DNA of 64,000 nt, taken from the NCBI GenBank assembly GCA_028554755.1, contig JAPTOF010000010.1, forward strand, positions 10,328,001 through 10,392,000. The letters run 5' to 3'. A model generated the notes under the pieces. It was not told where the DNA came from and ran no database searches. It saw only the letters and a program-made list of their open reading frames with translations. Of this stretch, positions 34,539 through 47,505 are shown in pieces. Position numbers and translations under genes: made by a program. Within the stretch, counting starts at the first letter, position 1. Each line of letters starts with the position of its first letter. This DNA comes from Cordia subcordata (lineage: Eukaryota; Streptophyta; Magnoliopsida; Boraginales; Cordiaceae).

Positions 34539-36303
34539 GTGGACCATTTTACTAATATCATTTAATAATTTTGACTCATAACATCCACAGTAGTCGAGAA
34601 TAAGAGCTCTACATAATCTGGATTTTAGTCGTCCATGTAACACTCCTTCAACAAGGTAGAGAGTTCGAAGGGATTGTTTGCTTATTTGTTCCAAGAATAA
34701 TGGCATGTAATGTCCAGAGAAAATAACCAATCTACGTGTATTAGTAATTGTGAAAGAAGAGATATCTCTGTTAGCATCCAAATCAAAACTCTCTAAGAAG
34801 CCTTCTTCTTTTCCCTTGTTTAAACACAATTCCCTCATGAAATCATGAAGTTTGCATGATTCAATCCTTTTAGACACCTTGTTCACTTGCACTTGAACCA
34901 TAGACCTAGAAGCCAACTCATTTAAAATGCCTTTAGCCACGTCCATTGTTGAATCTTCTTTTTCTGTGACCATGCCTTCTGCGATCCATAAATTATACAA
35001 TGTTCTCGCTTCTATTTCTTCTTCTTGTCGCAAAATGCCCATATAAAGAAAACATGGCTTTAACTGATAAGGCAAATCATTATAGCTCAAAGCCAAAACT
35101 TTCTCTATGGATCCACTTAGTTCTTCACTCAAATGTGAATCAATAACCTCTTTCCATTCACTCAAACTACTTCTACTTTTAAGAAGACCTCCGAGCACGG
35201 AAATTGCCAAAGGAAGGCCACCACACTTGCTAACTATTTTCTTTCCTACGTCCTCAAATTTGGGGTCTATTTTCATATCTGCAAAACAAGTTAATAAGTT
35301 TCACTCCGTTGAAGAAAATCATATGTTTGAGTATTGTTGAAACACTTCTCCATTATTGTTGAAATTGGGTGATCAGTGAATGAGAGAAATTATGGGATAG
35401 AAGTTAGAAATTCAACTTGAAACTGAGTTAAATTTCAAAATTGTTATAATTATTGCAGAGCATACGTGTTATAATGTATTGAGCTTAACGTATGTAACTG
35501 CAACAGGGTTGGAATTCTGAGTTCAACTTTAAACCTTTTGATGGTGCATTGAATGGTTCTATAGTGATTAGTTTAATTTTATATGGTCTAGATGTAACGC
35601 CCATAAGTTTATAACTACATAGTTCATTAATTAGCACCTTTGTGAAGTGATAATTTTTCAAGAAGATTGAGTCCAACTTAAGGCTCCATCTTTGGTTTGG
35701 CCTACTGATTTTTATTTTTAAATAAAAAAAATTTATTAATTGTGATTTTATAACTAATTTAGCCTACTCAAAAGTGTAATTCTATCAGTTTTCATTAGCC
35801 TTGTCTAATCTGCTGTCTTCTACTAAGTAATACCATTATTCCTATTTTTTGATTTTACTTTACCACTCTTGCATGCTTCTACATGCACACTTATATATAG
35901 TAAATATTGGGCTAACAATTATTTCCTACGATGGTGTTCAAGATTGATGTCAAGTGTCAATAAGGACAATCAACCAATTTAAATTATTTCTTTAATACCA
36001 AGTTGTAAATTATAGTTACTAAATATTGAATAGCAACAATATTTCAACAAACATAAATTAATAAATCAAGTGACCTAGTTTCTCAATTGATACACAAAAG
36101 CAAAAAACAAGCATTTGTAGTACTACCAATTGAGCCCTAAATATTGCTAAATATTATCATATTTTTATCTTTGAATATCATTCTTATATGTATATTTAGT
36201 TGGCAATTGGAATGTTAAGAAAAGTAAGAAACTAAGAAATTTTTAAGTTATTATACCAGTTAGACTTACATATAAAAAATGATATTATGCCATATTTAAT
36301 TAA

Positions 36304-36770
36304 TTCCACCTAATAAGCCTAACTTTTACATGAAGTAATATTTGTGAACCCTAATATTTAGTTTCAGCCACTTATTAGCCTTTAGTTGAATTATTGTTAA
36401 AAAAATTAACAGTATGAGAGTTTATACTATTTTTAGATACATATAAGAGAGTGTTTGTATCAATGTGGATATAATAACATTGTAAACTATGTTAGAGTCA
36501 AACTAATTGAAGCCCTTGACAGAAAAATATATGAAACTAATTGAACCTGGGGTTTCGCAATTCCTTTCAAATATAAAATTTAAGGGTTTATAATTTTTAA
36601 AGGCAAAATTCGAAAAAGGAAAATTTAGTAACTGTATTAGTTTTATCAACAGAAATATTACTTTGTTAAATTTGATCTAAGTCAATGGTTAATAAGTGGT
36701 TAGAACTAGATATAAAGGTTAATAAGTGTCACTCTATGTAAAAGTTAGGGTTATTAGGTGAGAATAACCC
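36304..36770. mobile_element. MITE-like element with long TIRs in NLR-a2 intron
   Basis: The left arm CACCTAATAAGCCTAACTTT and the right arm's reverse complement CACCTAATAACCCTAACTTT match over about 26 bp. AT-rich, no open frame, absent from NLR-a1. The ends are approximate; no clear target duplication. Confidence 0.45.
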
Positions 36771-36864
36771 ATAATAATATTATGTCTTATAATCATATCA
36801 ATCCCTTTCTCTCCCATTAAAAAAAAAAAAAAAAGGACTTAAACTCCAATATATACTTATTCCT

Positions 36865-37647
36865 AGGGTTGTTCATTCATTGAGAAAACCCGATTACCAA
36901 ATTGATTGTTTGGATATGGAGAAATCGGGTTTGAGGAATCAGAGAATTGCGGAAATAATATTGGGTACGAGAAAAATTTTGCAAAAATGGGCTAGGAATC
37001 AAAATGAAATTTTAATTTCAGGGAAACACCATAAACCTGATTTTTTTTTTTATTATCTAAATTTATATATATGTGTTATTTAGTTATATCCTACATGTTA
37101 TAATAATATATCTTTGGTGGTTTAAATCCTTATTTCTTCTTAGGGGCTTCATTGCTTCATCCTTTTCTTAGTCTCTTTCCATTTTCTTAGCCTATTTGCC
37201 TCTTCGACTCTATCTCTCAAATTTGAATGAGCTACACGGTAAATTGCGTTTTCATTTATGCTTTAGACTGTAATTGACTGATTATATATTATTTTGTAGT
37301 CTAGAATTTGGATTTTCAGATTATGTATTTTATTTAATTATGATATCATCTATGCTTTATGTTTTGTTAAATTTTTATTTATATTTTAAAATCTACATTT
37401 TGTTTCATTTTATATTAAATTATTCGATATAGATTGTTTTAAAATTAGTTTTGCACTTTTTTTTTAAAAAAAAAAATTTGGAGATTCTCCAATCCCTAGT
37501 ATTTTTTCCCATTCCTCATTTCTCCAAATTACGTTCCCATTGGTGAATTGAAATGGGAAACAGAACAAAATATCATCCATAAAAATTAATTCAGGGAAAA
37601 AAAGAACTTGTTGATTGAGGCGAAAATTCCCTAATGAACAATCTTAA
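36865..37647. mobile_element. Non-autonomous hAT-like element in NLR-a2 intron
   Basis: 783 bp with an 8-bp target duplication TTATTCCT (36857-36864 and 37648-37655) and short TIRs (AGGGTTGTTCATT; AATGAACAATCTT). An 8-bp duplication and a GGGTTGTTCA-type end fit the hAT superfamily. A short ORF inside (36880-37083) shows no transposase motif. Not present in NLR-a1. Confidence 0.6.
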
Positions 37648-39371
37648 TTATTCCTTTTCTATTGTTTTTTCTTACTTTTTCGACATCAGATTTTTTTTTC
37701 TATTTTACTTTCCTAATTTATATATTCTATTCAATTACTACATCTCTAATTATTAAAAAAATGATTTTAAATATATTTAAACTTTATGCTCGAATATACT
37801 GTTAAAATCTATATATCTATATCTATGCATGCCATATTTAATAATGTCAGCATCCTAATTCTATCATTGTTTTTGTGCAAGTTAGTAGACTTTTCATTTC
37901 TCGATCAAAGCCACGTAGCATGCCAAATTTACATTACGTGGGCATACTCTAATATTATATAAGAGTCCATGACGTATTATTATCACGTTTCCTGGTTTTA
38001 TGAATTCTTATCGCTCCAAAGATGAGTCAAATTCTAATAAATATATTATTCCTCTTTTATTACTATTCTTTTTCTTTTTTCACATCGTATCCTTTTATGA
38101 TATTACTTTTTCTATTTAAATGTTCTATTTAATTAGTTGATATCTCCTATTAAAAAACATGATTAGCACGCAAACCTCACTAATAATTAAATTTAACAAA
38201 ATAGACACTAATATTTTACCCTTGCAAAAATTATGACAATCTATGTATCTACATGTATATATGCAGACACACAAACATATAATATAAAGTTGTTTTAACT
38301 TCGATTAGTGTATATAATTATTAAGTTGGTTGACTTACCAGGTTCCTCACTTCTAGGGAATGCTTTCTTACGAAGTAACTCCCAGCCTTCTTCCATCGTC
38401 AGGCTTCGAAGTTCATACGGGTGTCCAATTTCTGCCACTTGCTTTTTGCGAGTCGTATGTAATATCTTACTTTTCGCTTCTCGACCCGCACTTGCAAAGG
38501 CTTTGCTCAGGATCTCCCAGTGATTTACCTCCCGAATGTCGTCAACAACAATCAAGCACTTTTTTGCACCCTGTACTTCGTTTAGCTTCCTTACCAGTGC
38601 AGTCTCGTTCATGTCCATAACCTCTTCCTTCCTCATCTCCCCAAGAAGCTGCACCAGTAAATCTTGTTGGACAATCTTGAAGTTACATTGCTGAGATATG
38701 CAACACCAGGCAAATGCTTCGTAACAATGCTTTACCTTTGGGTGGTTGTAAATCTTCCTAGCGAGTGTGGTCTTTCCAAGACCACCCATGCCATATATTG
38801 AGACAACTTGATGGTCTTTGTCATCGTCAACCATCATTGATATCAACTCCGCTATTTCAGTATGCATCCCAACGAAGTCTTTATCAGCCTCATGAGCATA
38901 AGTTTGCCTTAGCCACCACTGCGTCTCGTTTGCTTCTGATGTTGAGCTCTGTCCTCCTTTGCTTAGTATGCCATGGTCTTGGGACCTGTTTCTCAAATTG
39001 GTTATACGAGCAAGAATTCTGGTAATTTGGGTGCCAACCTTGTGAAGGGCTATGGCTTCACTTGGTAAACAGGCAATTCTTTTGACAACTTTTTTAATGC
39101 CCTCTCCAGACCTCTTAGACCCAACTTTAACTGCATATTCCTCGAGCACATCTTCAATTTCGTAGCATACATCTTTTACTTCTCTTACCCAATTACGGAC
39201 AGTCGCGTCTACGTGTTGTTTGGAGTCCGCGTCTTCTAAAAGACACTCCAAATGCCTTAACTCTCTTTGAATTTCTTCAACTTGATCGTGTACGCCCCAT
39301 AGAAACTCTGCCTCTTCAATCACCAATTTATTAATAATTCCTAAAGTGCTGGAAACAACAGCTCGAGCCAT

Positions 39372-42142
39372 CTTTAATTTTGTTCGCTGACAGCAAAACT
39401 TAGCTAGAAGTGTTCTTTGCTAAACATTTGACAATAATTGATAACAAGAAGATGACTGTCGACGAAGACTTTTCTCACCATAAATAATTGGCGCTGATGG
39501 TCCGTGGAACCCATTGGGAGGAACAATCATTTTCCTTTCTTTTCTTGTCTGACCCAAAATAAAATATAGCCGAGGAATTTCTGTCGACGTGAAAAGATAA
39601 TCAATGGTAATTATGCCTCAACAACTGTCTTTCTTTTTCTGAATTAAGGCCTAAATATTCTATGAGTCAAGGCAGAAAATAACCCCATAAGGGTAAATTT
39701 TACAATAAGCCCCTATTATTTCTCACTTTCTTAAATTAATTCTTATTATTTTAAAATATTCAAATTAATCTTTAATGTTTCACAAATATAATTAAATTAG
39801 TTTTTATTGTTTGAAAAAAAATGTCATATCAATTCTCAATGATTTTCAAACTTACTCAAATTAGTCCCTATTTTAAGGAAAGATGAATTAAAAAAAATAA
39901 ATAATTGGCATTGATCTAAATAAGTTTGCAAAATATTAAGGATTAATTGGAACTTTTTTTTGTCCAAACAATAAAGATTAATTTAACTATCTTTGTAAAT
40001 ATTGAGAACTAATATTAATGTTTTCAAATAATAGGGGCTAAATTGATTATATTTGTGAAATGTTAAAGACTAATTTGAATAATTTTGTAAAATACTAAGG
40101 ACTAATTAGAATATTTTAAAATAATAGACTAATTAAATTGAGCATCTTGTGAGAAATGCAAGACATTTCCTTGGGATGCAGGAGTTTGATGAGTTTATCA
40201 CGTGCCTTGGAGTGTTAATGGGGTTGTTGATTGGTCAGTGCGGAATATACGATTGGGATTACTCCCTAGTGATTGGAAATCGATCTTGCCTGTGTGCCTA
40301 TTTGATGTACTAAACTTTGTATATGTTTTTTACCGGAGTCGGTTAATTGCTCACTCTGAGTCTAATAAAATTACTATGTTTCTGATCCAAAAAAAATTAA
40401 AAAAAGTGAAAAAACAATAGGAACTAATTGTAGTTTTTCCTACCCCATAACAATGACAAAGTTTTAAAATTGTAAATGTCTTATTGTGTGAAAATCTTAT
40501 GCCAACATCCCAGAAAAAGTAGAATGCATCTTGCTTGAGGGACAGGAGTTAGAAACAATTTAAAGAATAATTAAGAATAGATATGGTCGTCTGAAAAGAA
40601 CCCACTATTCTCCTACATTTATCCATTTATTAAACAATTTCATTAATCATGATAAACAAAAACATATATTACCTCATTAAAATGAAATAGACTATCTCTA
40701 GAAAAATAAGTTGCGTCATCCACTCGTATAATTAATTTTACGTACCTAATGAATAAAATTTAATTTAGTTTGGTTTAATATTCGTGCATCCATGTTACTG
40801 TGTTAATTCTGGTCCTTATCTTCAATTGGGGACATGATATGATATGTAGATCTGGACAAGTTGTGATAAGTCCAGATTTTATTCATTGACTTTTTTTTGC
40901 TTTTGGTCCAATGATAAGTCTAGATTGGTCTCGTGTGAATTGTTCCACTTTGATATGTATATCTTTTTCTTTTATGGCAAGGGAAGTTTAGTTTGTGGAG
41001 TTTGATCACCAAAATAATAGGTAGAGTCTGATTATCAACTGTAAATCTCAAGTATAAAGTTAAGAACAATCACTCAAGATAGAGGATTCAACCTAATCAT
41101 TAAATGTAAAACAAACAATTCTTTTTCATTTTTAATGATTGGGCAAGATGTCATCTTGCATCATATAACTATTTCTTTTTTATTTTTTTTCATTTTTTGA
41201 ATAGTTAATATTATGCTACGATCTAATACAGATGAATGATGAATAAGCACACAAAAGAATTTATGCTACGATCTTTGTCTCTCTACATGCCTCTCCTTTA
41301 TCACTTTAATAAGGTTAAATAAAGTAACATTTATAGTTGTAAAAATGTTTTTTATGTACTGTGGAAGTCACCCTTTACTAGTTTGTTGATTTATTTGGCA
41401 GCTTTGCTTGTAGTTGTGGTTGTCAGCGTTTGGGCCACGTGACAAAGACATGACTTTCTCGCTTAATATTTCTGCGTGGAAATTACCATAGTGGCTTCCC
41501 AGAAATTACTTGGTAACATCTTTTGAGTTGCTCATTTCATTTTCATATTTGGCTCAAGAGAAAAGAAGCACATACGAAAATTTGATGATATTCAAAGCAA
41601 TTTCTGATTTTTTTTCTAAATCAAAATGACTATTCAAATTCAATTATTTTGGCACATAACTAAGAAATATAGAGTGTAAAATACATTTTACTCTTATAAT
41701 TATCATATGTAATTTAAAATATTGTTTAAACTGATTTATGTACACGGTCCATCTTAAATTTGTAAATGACTCCTTATTCAACATTTCATATTTGACAATG
41801 ATAACTAACTAACTTTTGGTTTTAGTCACAAAATAAAATACATTCTTATACTTTTGATTTGGTAACAGCAGCCTTCCAAAATCAATGAAATGACTCATGA
41901 ACTATTTTTACAAATAATAAAATATATAGGCAATTTAGTAATTGCAACTCCTTAGATGTCGAAATGTCGTTCTCTCGCTTTGTAATCATACAATTTAAGC
42001 TATCAACATGAAGAACGCCACGCTCTACTCCAGGTAGGTACATTAACATAGATGACTTTTATGGTATTAGTAATGAAGTAATTATAAAATATTTTTAAAA
42101 TATGAAAACTCGTAGTGACACATTTATAAATTTATTATGAAC

Positions 42143-42173
<31 letters not shown>

Positions 42174-42576
42174 GTATGTACTCTCTCCCTCTCTCTCTAT
42201 ATATAAACTAAGAATTTTTTTGTGATAAGCAATTAAACAAATTTGTAACTACAAATTAAGTTCAACATTCTTAAATGGCATGCAATAGAAAATTATAACA
42301 ACAATACTAAACTGGCCATTTATTGACAATTACTTAATGTTTAAAATGATTTGATTGTGAAATTTTAAAAAAAAGGTTTACAATTATATTTGACACTTGA
42401 TATAAAAAAACAAAAAAATTCCGTGCAAAGTATGATGTACAATCTCACTGATAAGGTATAATATCGAATAAGAATGGAATAAAATTACATTATAATTATT
42501 AACCATGTATTTAATACGTAATGAATCAATAAGCATAAACAACTCGATCAGAATGATTAGCACTTACATTTGGCAT
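39372..42576. other. 5' flank of NLR-a2; non-coding
   Basis: Collinear with 13080-15690. It contains the inverted-repeat element 39691-40145 and a (TA)n run at 42143-42169. No gene or convincing promoter element. Confidence 0.5.
39691..40145. mobile_element. Fold-back element with near half-length arms
   Basis: The left arm starts GGGTAAATTTTACAATAAGC and repeats the theme AAATTAGTCCYTATTRTTT; the right arm is its imperfect reverse complement (GGACTAATTTGAATAATTTTG). Unit 1 keeps only the right arm (13388-13495), joined directly to the outer flank, so one copy suffered a large internal deletion. A related element is at 42577-43440. Confidence 0.5.
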
Positions 42577-43440
42577 AGGGTAAATTTCATAATAAGTCCT
42601 TATTGTTTCTCTATTTTTTGTAAGTGGTCCTTATTATTTTAAAATATTTAAATTAGTCCTTAATATTTCACAAATATAATCAGATTAGTCCTTATTATTT
42701 AAAAAAATTATATTATTCCCAATGTTTCACAAAATTAGTCAAACTAGTCCCCATTATTTGAAAAGAATTCATACTAGTCCCCAATGTTTTATAAACTTTA
42801 TTTAAGTTAGTCCCTGTTTTAAGAAAAAATGAATAAAAAAAGATTGGAACTAATTTTGTTTTCTTTTTCTTTTAATTATTAGTTGATTATAATACCTTGA
42901 ACTTTTGTACTGTGAATTTTATTATGGAATAAATTTTAGACAATAAAAGTTCCTAATTTTCATTAAAAAATTTCAATCAGATGTCTAATGTGTCTTATAA
43001 ACGTTCACAATAAATCCAAATATGTAAAGAATGCAATAACTATCATCCAAAGTGTTAAATTCCTACTATTTTTTTTCGTTTTGGCTAGGAATTCTTGCTT
43101 AAAAAAATAGATAATCGGATTTCGTTTTATAGCGCAAAAGATAAGACTGTCAATTGCTTTTATGTTTAAGGTCATTTGGGACATTTTCGTCAAAATTAAC
43201 GTCCATTCTAATTGTAGGAACTAATCTGACCATAATAATTAAACATTGGGACTTGTATGAATTATTTGAAACAATAGGGAATAAAATTAAAAAATATGTA
43301 AATATTAAGAATTTATTTGAATTTAACTCTAACTGTAAGAATTAATTTGACTATAATAAGTAAATATTAAAGACTTGTATAAATTATTTGTAATAATAAA
43401 AACTAAAAAAAAATATTAACATTAAAGACTTATTTAAATT
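42577..43440. mobile_element. Second member of the same fold-back family
   Basis: Starts GGGTAAATTTCATAATAAGTCC, with repeated TTAGTCCYTATTATTT motifs on the left. Complementary GGAACTAATCTGACCATAATAA motifs lie on the right, with a unique core between. The homologous place in unit 1 (about 15690) lacks it. Confidence 0.45.
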
Positions 43441-43530
43441 TAATTCTTTGGCACATTGATTGTGCCATTATTGTCAACACGAAAAAACGTGTGTGAGAAA
43501 AGAAAGTAAAAAAACTCGCACTAAAAATAT

Positions 43531-43540
43531 ATTGTTTAAC
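43531..43540. other. Empty target site of MULE-1
   Basis: A single ATTGTTTAAC in a flank that matches the left flank of MULE-1 (CTCGCACTAAAAATAT) and its right flank (ATCACTGATGACAAC). It shows the pre-insertion state. Confidence 0.92.
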
Positions 43541-43779
43541 ATCACTGATGACAACTTGGTACAACAATCATCATGTCAGATTGCAGCATCAAGGCAGAAA
43601 ATTTTGTCTGTACTAAATTAAATGCCTCTGCAATCAGATTAAGCAAAACGTGGAAGCATAGCTATCCACGGAAGGAGGAAAAATCTCTGGTCACCAGGAC
43701 CACGTGACAAAGACATCAAAACCAGGGCCATGTCACTTGTATAAATGATGGCAGATTTTCAAACTGACAAAACCTCAAG

Positions 43780-44506
43780 GTTTGGTGCCTTAGGTGGACC
43801 ATTTTACTGATGTCTTCTTATAATTTTGACTCATCACATTCACAACCTTTCAGAACAAGAGCTCTACATGATCTGAAAATTAGTCGTACGTGTAACTCTA
43901 CAGTAACAAGGTAGAGAGTTCGAAGGGATTGTTTGCTTATTTGCTCCAAGGACAATGGCTCCGAGTCACGTCCAGAAAAAATAACCAATTTACTTGTATT
44001 AGTATTTGTGAAAGAAGAAATATCTTCTTCTTTCTCCTCTTTTAGAAACAAGTCTTTAATGATATCATGAAGTTTGCATGAGTTAATCCTTTTAGACATC
44101 TTGTCCATTTGCACTTGAACCATAGAATTAGAAGCCAACTCATTCAAAATGCCTTCAGCAACATCCATTGTTGATTTTTCTTTTCCTAAAACTGTAACTT
44201 GTACAATCCGTAAATGATACAGTTCTCTCGCTTCTATTTCTTTATCCTCTCGCAAAATGCCCATATAAAAGAAACGTGACTTTAATTGATAAGACAAATC
44301 GTTACAGCTCAAAGCCAAAACTTTCTCAGTTGATCCACTTATTTCTTCACTCAAATGTGAATCAATAACCTTTTGCCATTTACTCAAACTATTTTGACTT
44401 TTCAGAATTCCTCCGAACATAGAAATTGCCAGAGGGAGGCCGCCACACTTGCCAACTATTTTCTTTCCTACGTCCTCAAATTTGGGGTCTATTTTCATAT
44501 CCACAA
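43780..44506 (-). pseudogene. NLR-b2 fragment: ARC2 to first LRR
   Basis: The minus strand from the acceptor (TTTGTTTTGTGG, AG lost to GG) reads DMKIDPKFED, CGGLPLAISMFGG, FFYMGILRED and CKLHDIIKDL, down to a region matching the first LRRs, with TAG at 43818-43820 and no LRR domain afterwards. The upper portion is open for about 228 codons, unlike its unit-1 orthologue (23056-23712). The NB core is missing, so no working receptor is possible. Confidence 0.72.
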
Positions 44507-44654
44507 AACAAATTATTAAGTTTCACTTTATTGAACAAAATCATATGTTTTGAGTATTACTATAACGTAAAAAGATGTAATTATTTAGCTCTTTTGTAAT
44601 ATATACTTTACTTATTATTACCTATAATGGTGTTCAAGATTGATACCATTTGTG

Positions 44655-44754
44655 GGCAAGAGAGGTATAGTTCAAGTGATTTAGACTATCTCGACCTAAG
44701 GGTGAAGTCCTAAGTTCGAATCTCATAGAGGTAGGGGTTTAAAAAAAAAAAAAA
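44655..44754 (+). mobile_element. tRNA-derived SINE in NLR-b2
   Basis: Orthologue of 23861-23960. B-box-like AGTTCGAATCTC, poly-A tail, and flanking AGATTGATACCATTTGTG / AGATTGATACCATGTGTC duplications at 44637-44654 and from 44755. Confidence 0.75.
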
Positions 44755-45872
44755 AGATTGATACCATGTGTCAATAAGTACAATCAACCAACTTAGATTA
44801 TTTCTTTGATTCCAAACTTCTAAACATTAAATAGCAAGAATATTTCCAACAAAAAAAATTAATAAATCAAATGAGACAAATAGCCAAACCAGAAATAAGT
44901 CAAATTAAATTTATTCACCATACTTAATTTATTCTTTAATCTTTACTTAAATGTCGTTGCTCCTAGAAGCGTCAAACAGAGATGATGATTTGCAGCATAA
45001 AACCTTGACAAGTCATATCAATTTCTTGCTCTAATTACCTTGGTAAAAGTAACTTTCCAAAATTTAGAAACCAAAATATAAATGTAAACTAAAAGCTGAA
45101 AACGCAAACTTGTTTCGTTATGTTGTCCAATTTATAAAAAGGAATTAAAATTTATGCGCTTATATTACAAAATTTATTAAAATTAATTTGAACAAATAAC
45201 TTTACATTTTGAAAATTATTCTTATAAAGCTAATTTTTATAAAAATAATTTTATTTTTTAAAAATTTATCTCTTTAAATTTATTTTTTGAAAATTATTTT
45301 CTAGAAATAATTTTAATTTATTGGAACTACTTTTTAAAATTAACTTTATGTTAGAAATCACTTTTTATAAATTAATCTCAAAATTTTAAAATTAATTTTA
45401 GAAAATAATTTAATTTCTGGAATATATTATATTTTAAAATATATAGTGCAATTGTTTTAAAAAAATTTATTTCTTTAAAATAATTTTAAATTTGTATAAT
45501 ATTTTTAAAAATCAGCTATAATTGCGCAGCCAGGTGACATTTCAAGGCATACACTCAACCTTTTTTTTTGGTGCATTTTACTCATAATTTGTATAATTTA
45601 AGTCAATGACAATATCTACGATTTTTTTTTTTATCTCATCAATTATTTCTTTAAGATAATAGTTCACTCACAATTGTTATTTAATCAATTAGAAATTGAC
45701 TTTTCTATATAGATTATTATTTTAATTTATGTACTATAATTAGTGTCCACATTTATAATTATAAGATTGTATAATTGTAATTGTTTAATTGATTGCTTTA
45801 GTTAGAGATTTACCATATCTAGGATTTTCTTTTTGTATATTATTCTGTTTGGACATCAAGCAATTTTTCGTC

Positions 45873-45875
45873 TAT
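45873..45875. other. Empty site of the 227-bp MITE
   Basis: The sequence CGTCTATATAAGG is uninterrupted here. In unit 1 the same sequence is split by 25040-25266 with TAT on both sides. Confidence 0.7.
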
Positions 45876-45939
45876 ATAAGGTTCACAGTGTATGCATTCG
45901 AAATCATTCTTTTCAATAATATATACTTATAAACATCTT

Positions 45940-46244
45940 GGTGTGCTTGCAACGTTTTTCTCAAATTGATAATATGGGCAATAATTCTTGCAATGTGGCT
46001 GCCAACCTTGTGAAGGGCTATAGCTTCACTTGGCAAACAAGCAATTATATTTTGACGACTTTTTCAATTTTGTCCTTCCCTGACCTCTTAGTTGCAACTT
46101 TAGTAGCATATTTGTCGAGCACATCTTCAATTTCATAACACATCTTTGACTTTTTGACGTCTTTGTGTTGTTTTGAAACTTCGCCTCTTCAACTACTAAA
46201 TCGCGGATAGTTTCTAACGTGGTGAAGACAACAGCTTCCGCCTT
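45940..46244 (-). pseudogene. NLR-b2 fragment: N-terminal coiled coil, start codon lost
   Basis: The minus strand reads AEAVVFTTLETIRDLVVEEA, with AAG (46242-46244) instead of ATG. A deletion removes most of the coiled coil up to the EDVLDKYA-like part, and a frame change follows. Same right-hand breakpoint as 25340-25668. Confidence 0.68.
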
Positions 46245-47505
46245 CTTCGATTTTGTTCTCTGGTAGCAAAAACTTAGAGGTCTTCTTTGCACTAATATCT
46301 TTGCTGAATGATCTACTTGCACAAAGGTCTTTAAAACACGGTTTATAGATATAGATAGCAGATTACTACTTTGGACATTCATTAGCGTATTTAAACAATT
46401 GTTGATTAAAGCATAAAATAATTTGGCAACTTCACTAAACAATAATTAATAACAAGAGAATGACGACTTTTCTGATCTCAAATAATTGGACGCCGATAGT
46501 CTCTGGACAAATGAAGGTCAAATTACATTATAATTATCAACCATATATTGATATACATAATATGTAATGAATTAATCGCGCTAATAATGTATAATATCGA
46601 ATAAGAATGGAATAAGATTACTGATAATTATCAACTATATATATAATATGTAATGAATCAATCAGCATAAAACAACTTGATTAAAACGATTAGCACTTCC
46701 TCATATTTAGTGTGATTAGTCGAGAAATCAATTCATATTAGATGCATGTTGTAATCGGCCTTCAACCTCTTTTAAAGTGAGAAAAACGGTTAGCACTTCT
46801 GAATTGTGATCGACAGCCAATGACATTTAGCGTATCGAATATGCCGTTAATCTCAACACCCAAAAAGATGAAATAAAATAAAATAATATAAAACGTGTTT
46901 GAGAAAAGAAGAAAAAACTCGCACTAAAAATATATTGTTTAACATCAGATACGGCAACTCGATACAATGATCATTCATGTCAGTCATTAATGCTATTAGA
47001 GCATCATTTTCCAAGGAGGAAAAGTTGATAATTGTTAAATGCATTTGCAATCATCCATGTTAGCCGTTGATGCTAAAATAAACGAAAGGACGGATTAAGC
47101 AAAACGTGGAAGCACAGCGAGCCATGGAAGGAGGAAAAATATCTGGCCACCATAACTTATGTAACATGTATTAAAAATAGGTTAAGGTAGATTTAGAAAG
47201 TACGATGGAATATTAGTTGCGGTTGTTAAAATCAGGACCATGTGACAAAGACATGATGTTCTTAATTAGTAGATTCGCCGGAATTATCTAGTAGCATGTT
47301 TTGAGTCGTTCATTTCATTTTCATATATGACTCAAGAAAAAAGAAGTTCATACAAAAATTGTAATGATAGTCTAGGTATCTTCTGCTCTTGTCTAAATAA
47401 AAAATTACTGCTCAAATTTAATAATTTGCGCAGACAAGTAAAATTATATTTCTTGTAGTTGATGTATGTGTAGTTTTCTTGTTATGCTAAATTATGAAGA
47501 AAAAC
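46245..47505. other. 5' flank of NLR-b2; non-coding
   Basis: Collinear with 25669-26870. Homology ends near 47505, the right edge of unit 2. No gene. Confidence 0.5.

Larger units (their letters stand above)
35279..38338 (-). other. Intron of NLR-a2
   Basis: 3060 bp. It contains two unit-2-specific inserts, about 36304-36770 and 36865-37647. The rest aligns to parts of the NLR-a1 intron. Confidence 0.65.
33636..39371 (-). pseudogene. CC-NB-ARC-LRR gene with stop before the LRRs, 'NLR-a2'
   Basis: Exon 1 (38339-39371, donor CCTG|GTAAGT) and exon 2 (33636-35278, acceptor TTTTGCAG|AT) would join in frame to about 891 residues. TGA at 34536-34538 stands where NLR-a1 has a Leu codon in the first LRR. 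The readable product is therefore about 591 residues: coiled coil (EIEDVLEEYA), P-loop GMGGLGKTT, GLPL and LHD, but no LRRs. The frame below the stop stays open to the old end, so the stop is recent or the only defect. Kinase-2 reads VVDDIR instead of VVDDIW, and RNBS-B KILHTTR instead of KILLTTR. It could be a plain pseudogene or a truncated CC-NB product. Intron 3.06 kb. Confidence 0.8.
44507..45939 (-). other. Former intron of NLR-b2
   Basis: Collinear with 23713-25339 but without the 227-bp MITE. It contains the SINE 44655-44754. No gene. Confidence 0.5.

Noticed and set aside
36880..37083. ORF inside the hAT-like insert as a transposase fragment
   Set aside because: No hAT dimerisation or BED zinc-finger motif; ends in low-complexity sequence.
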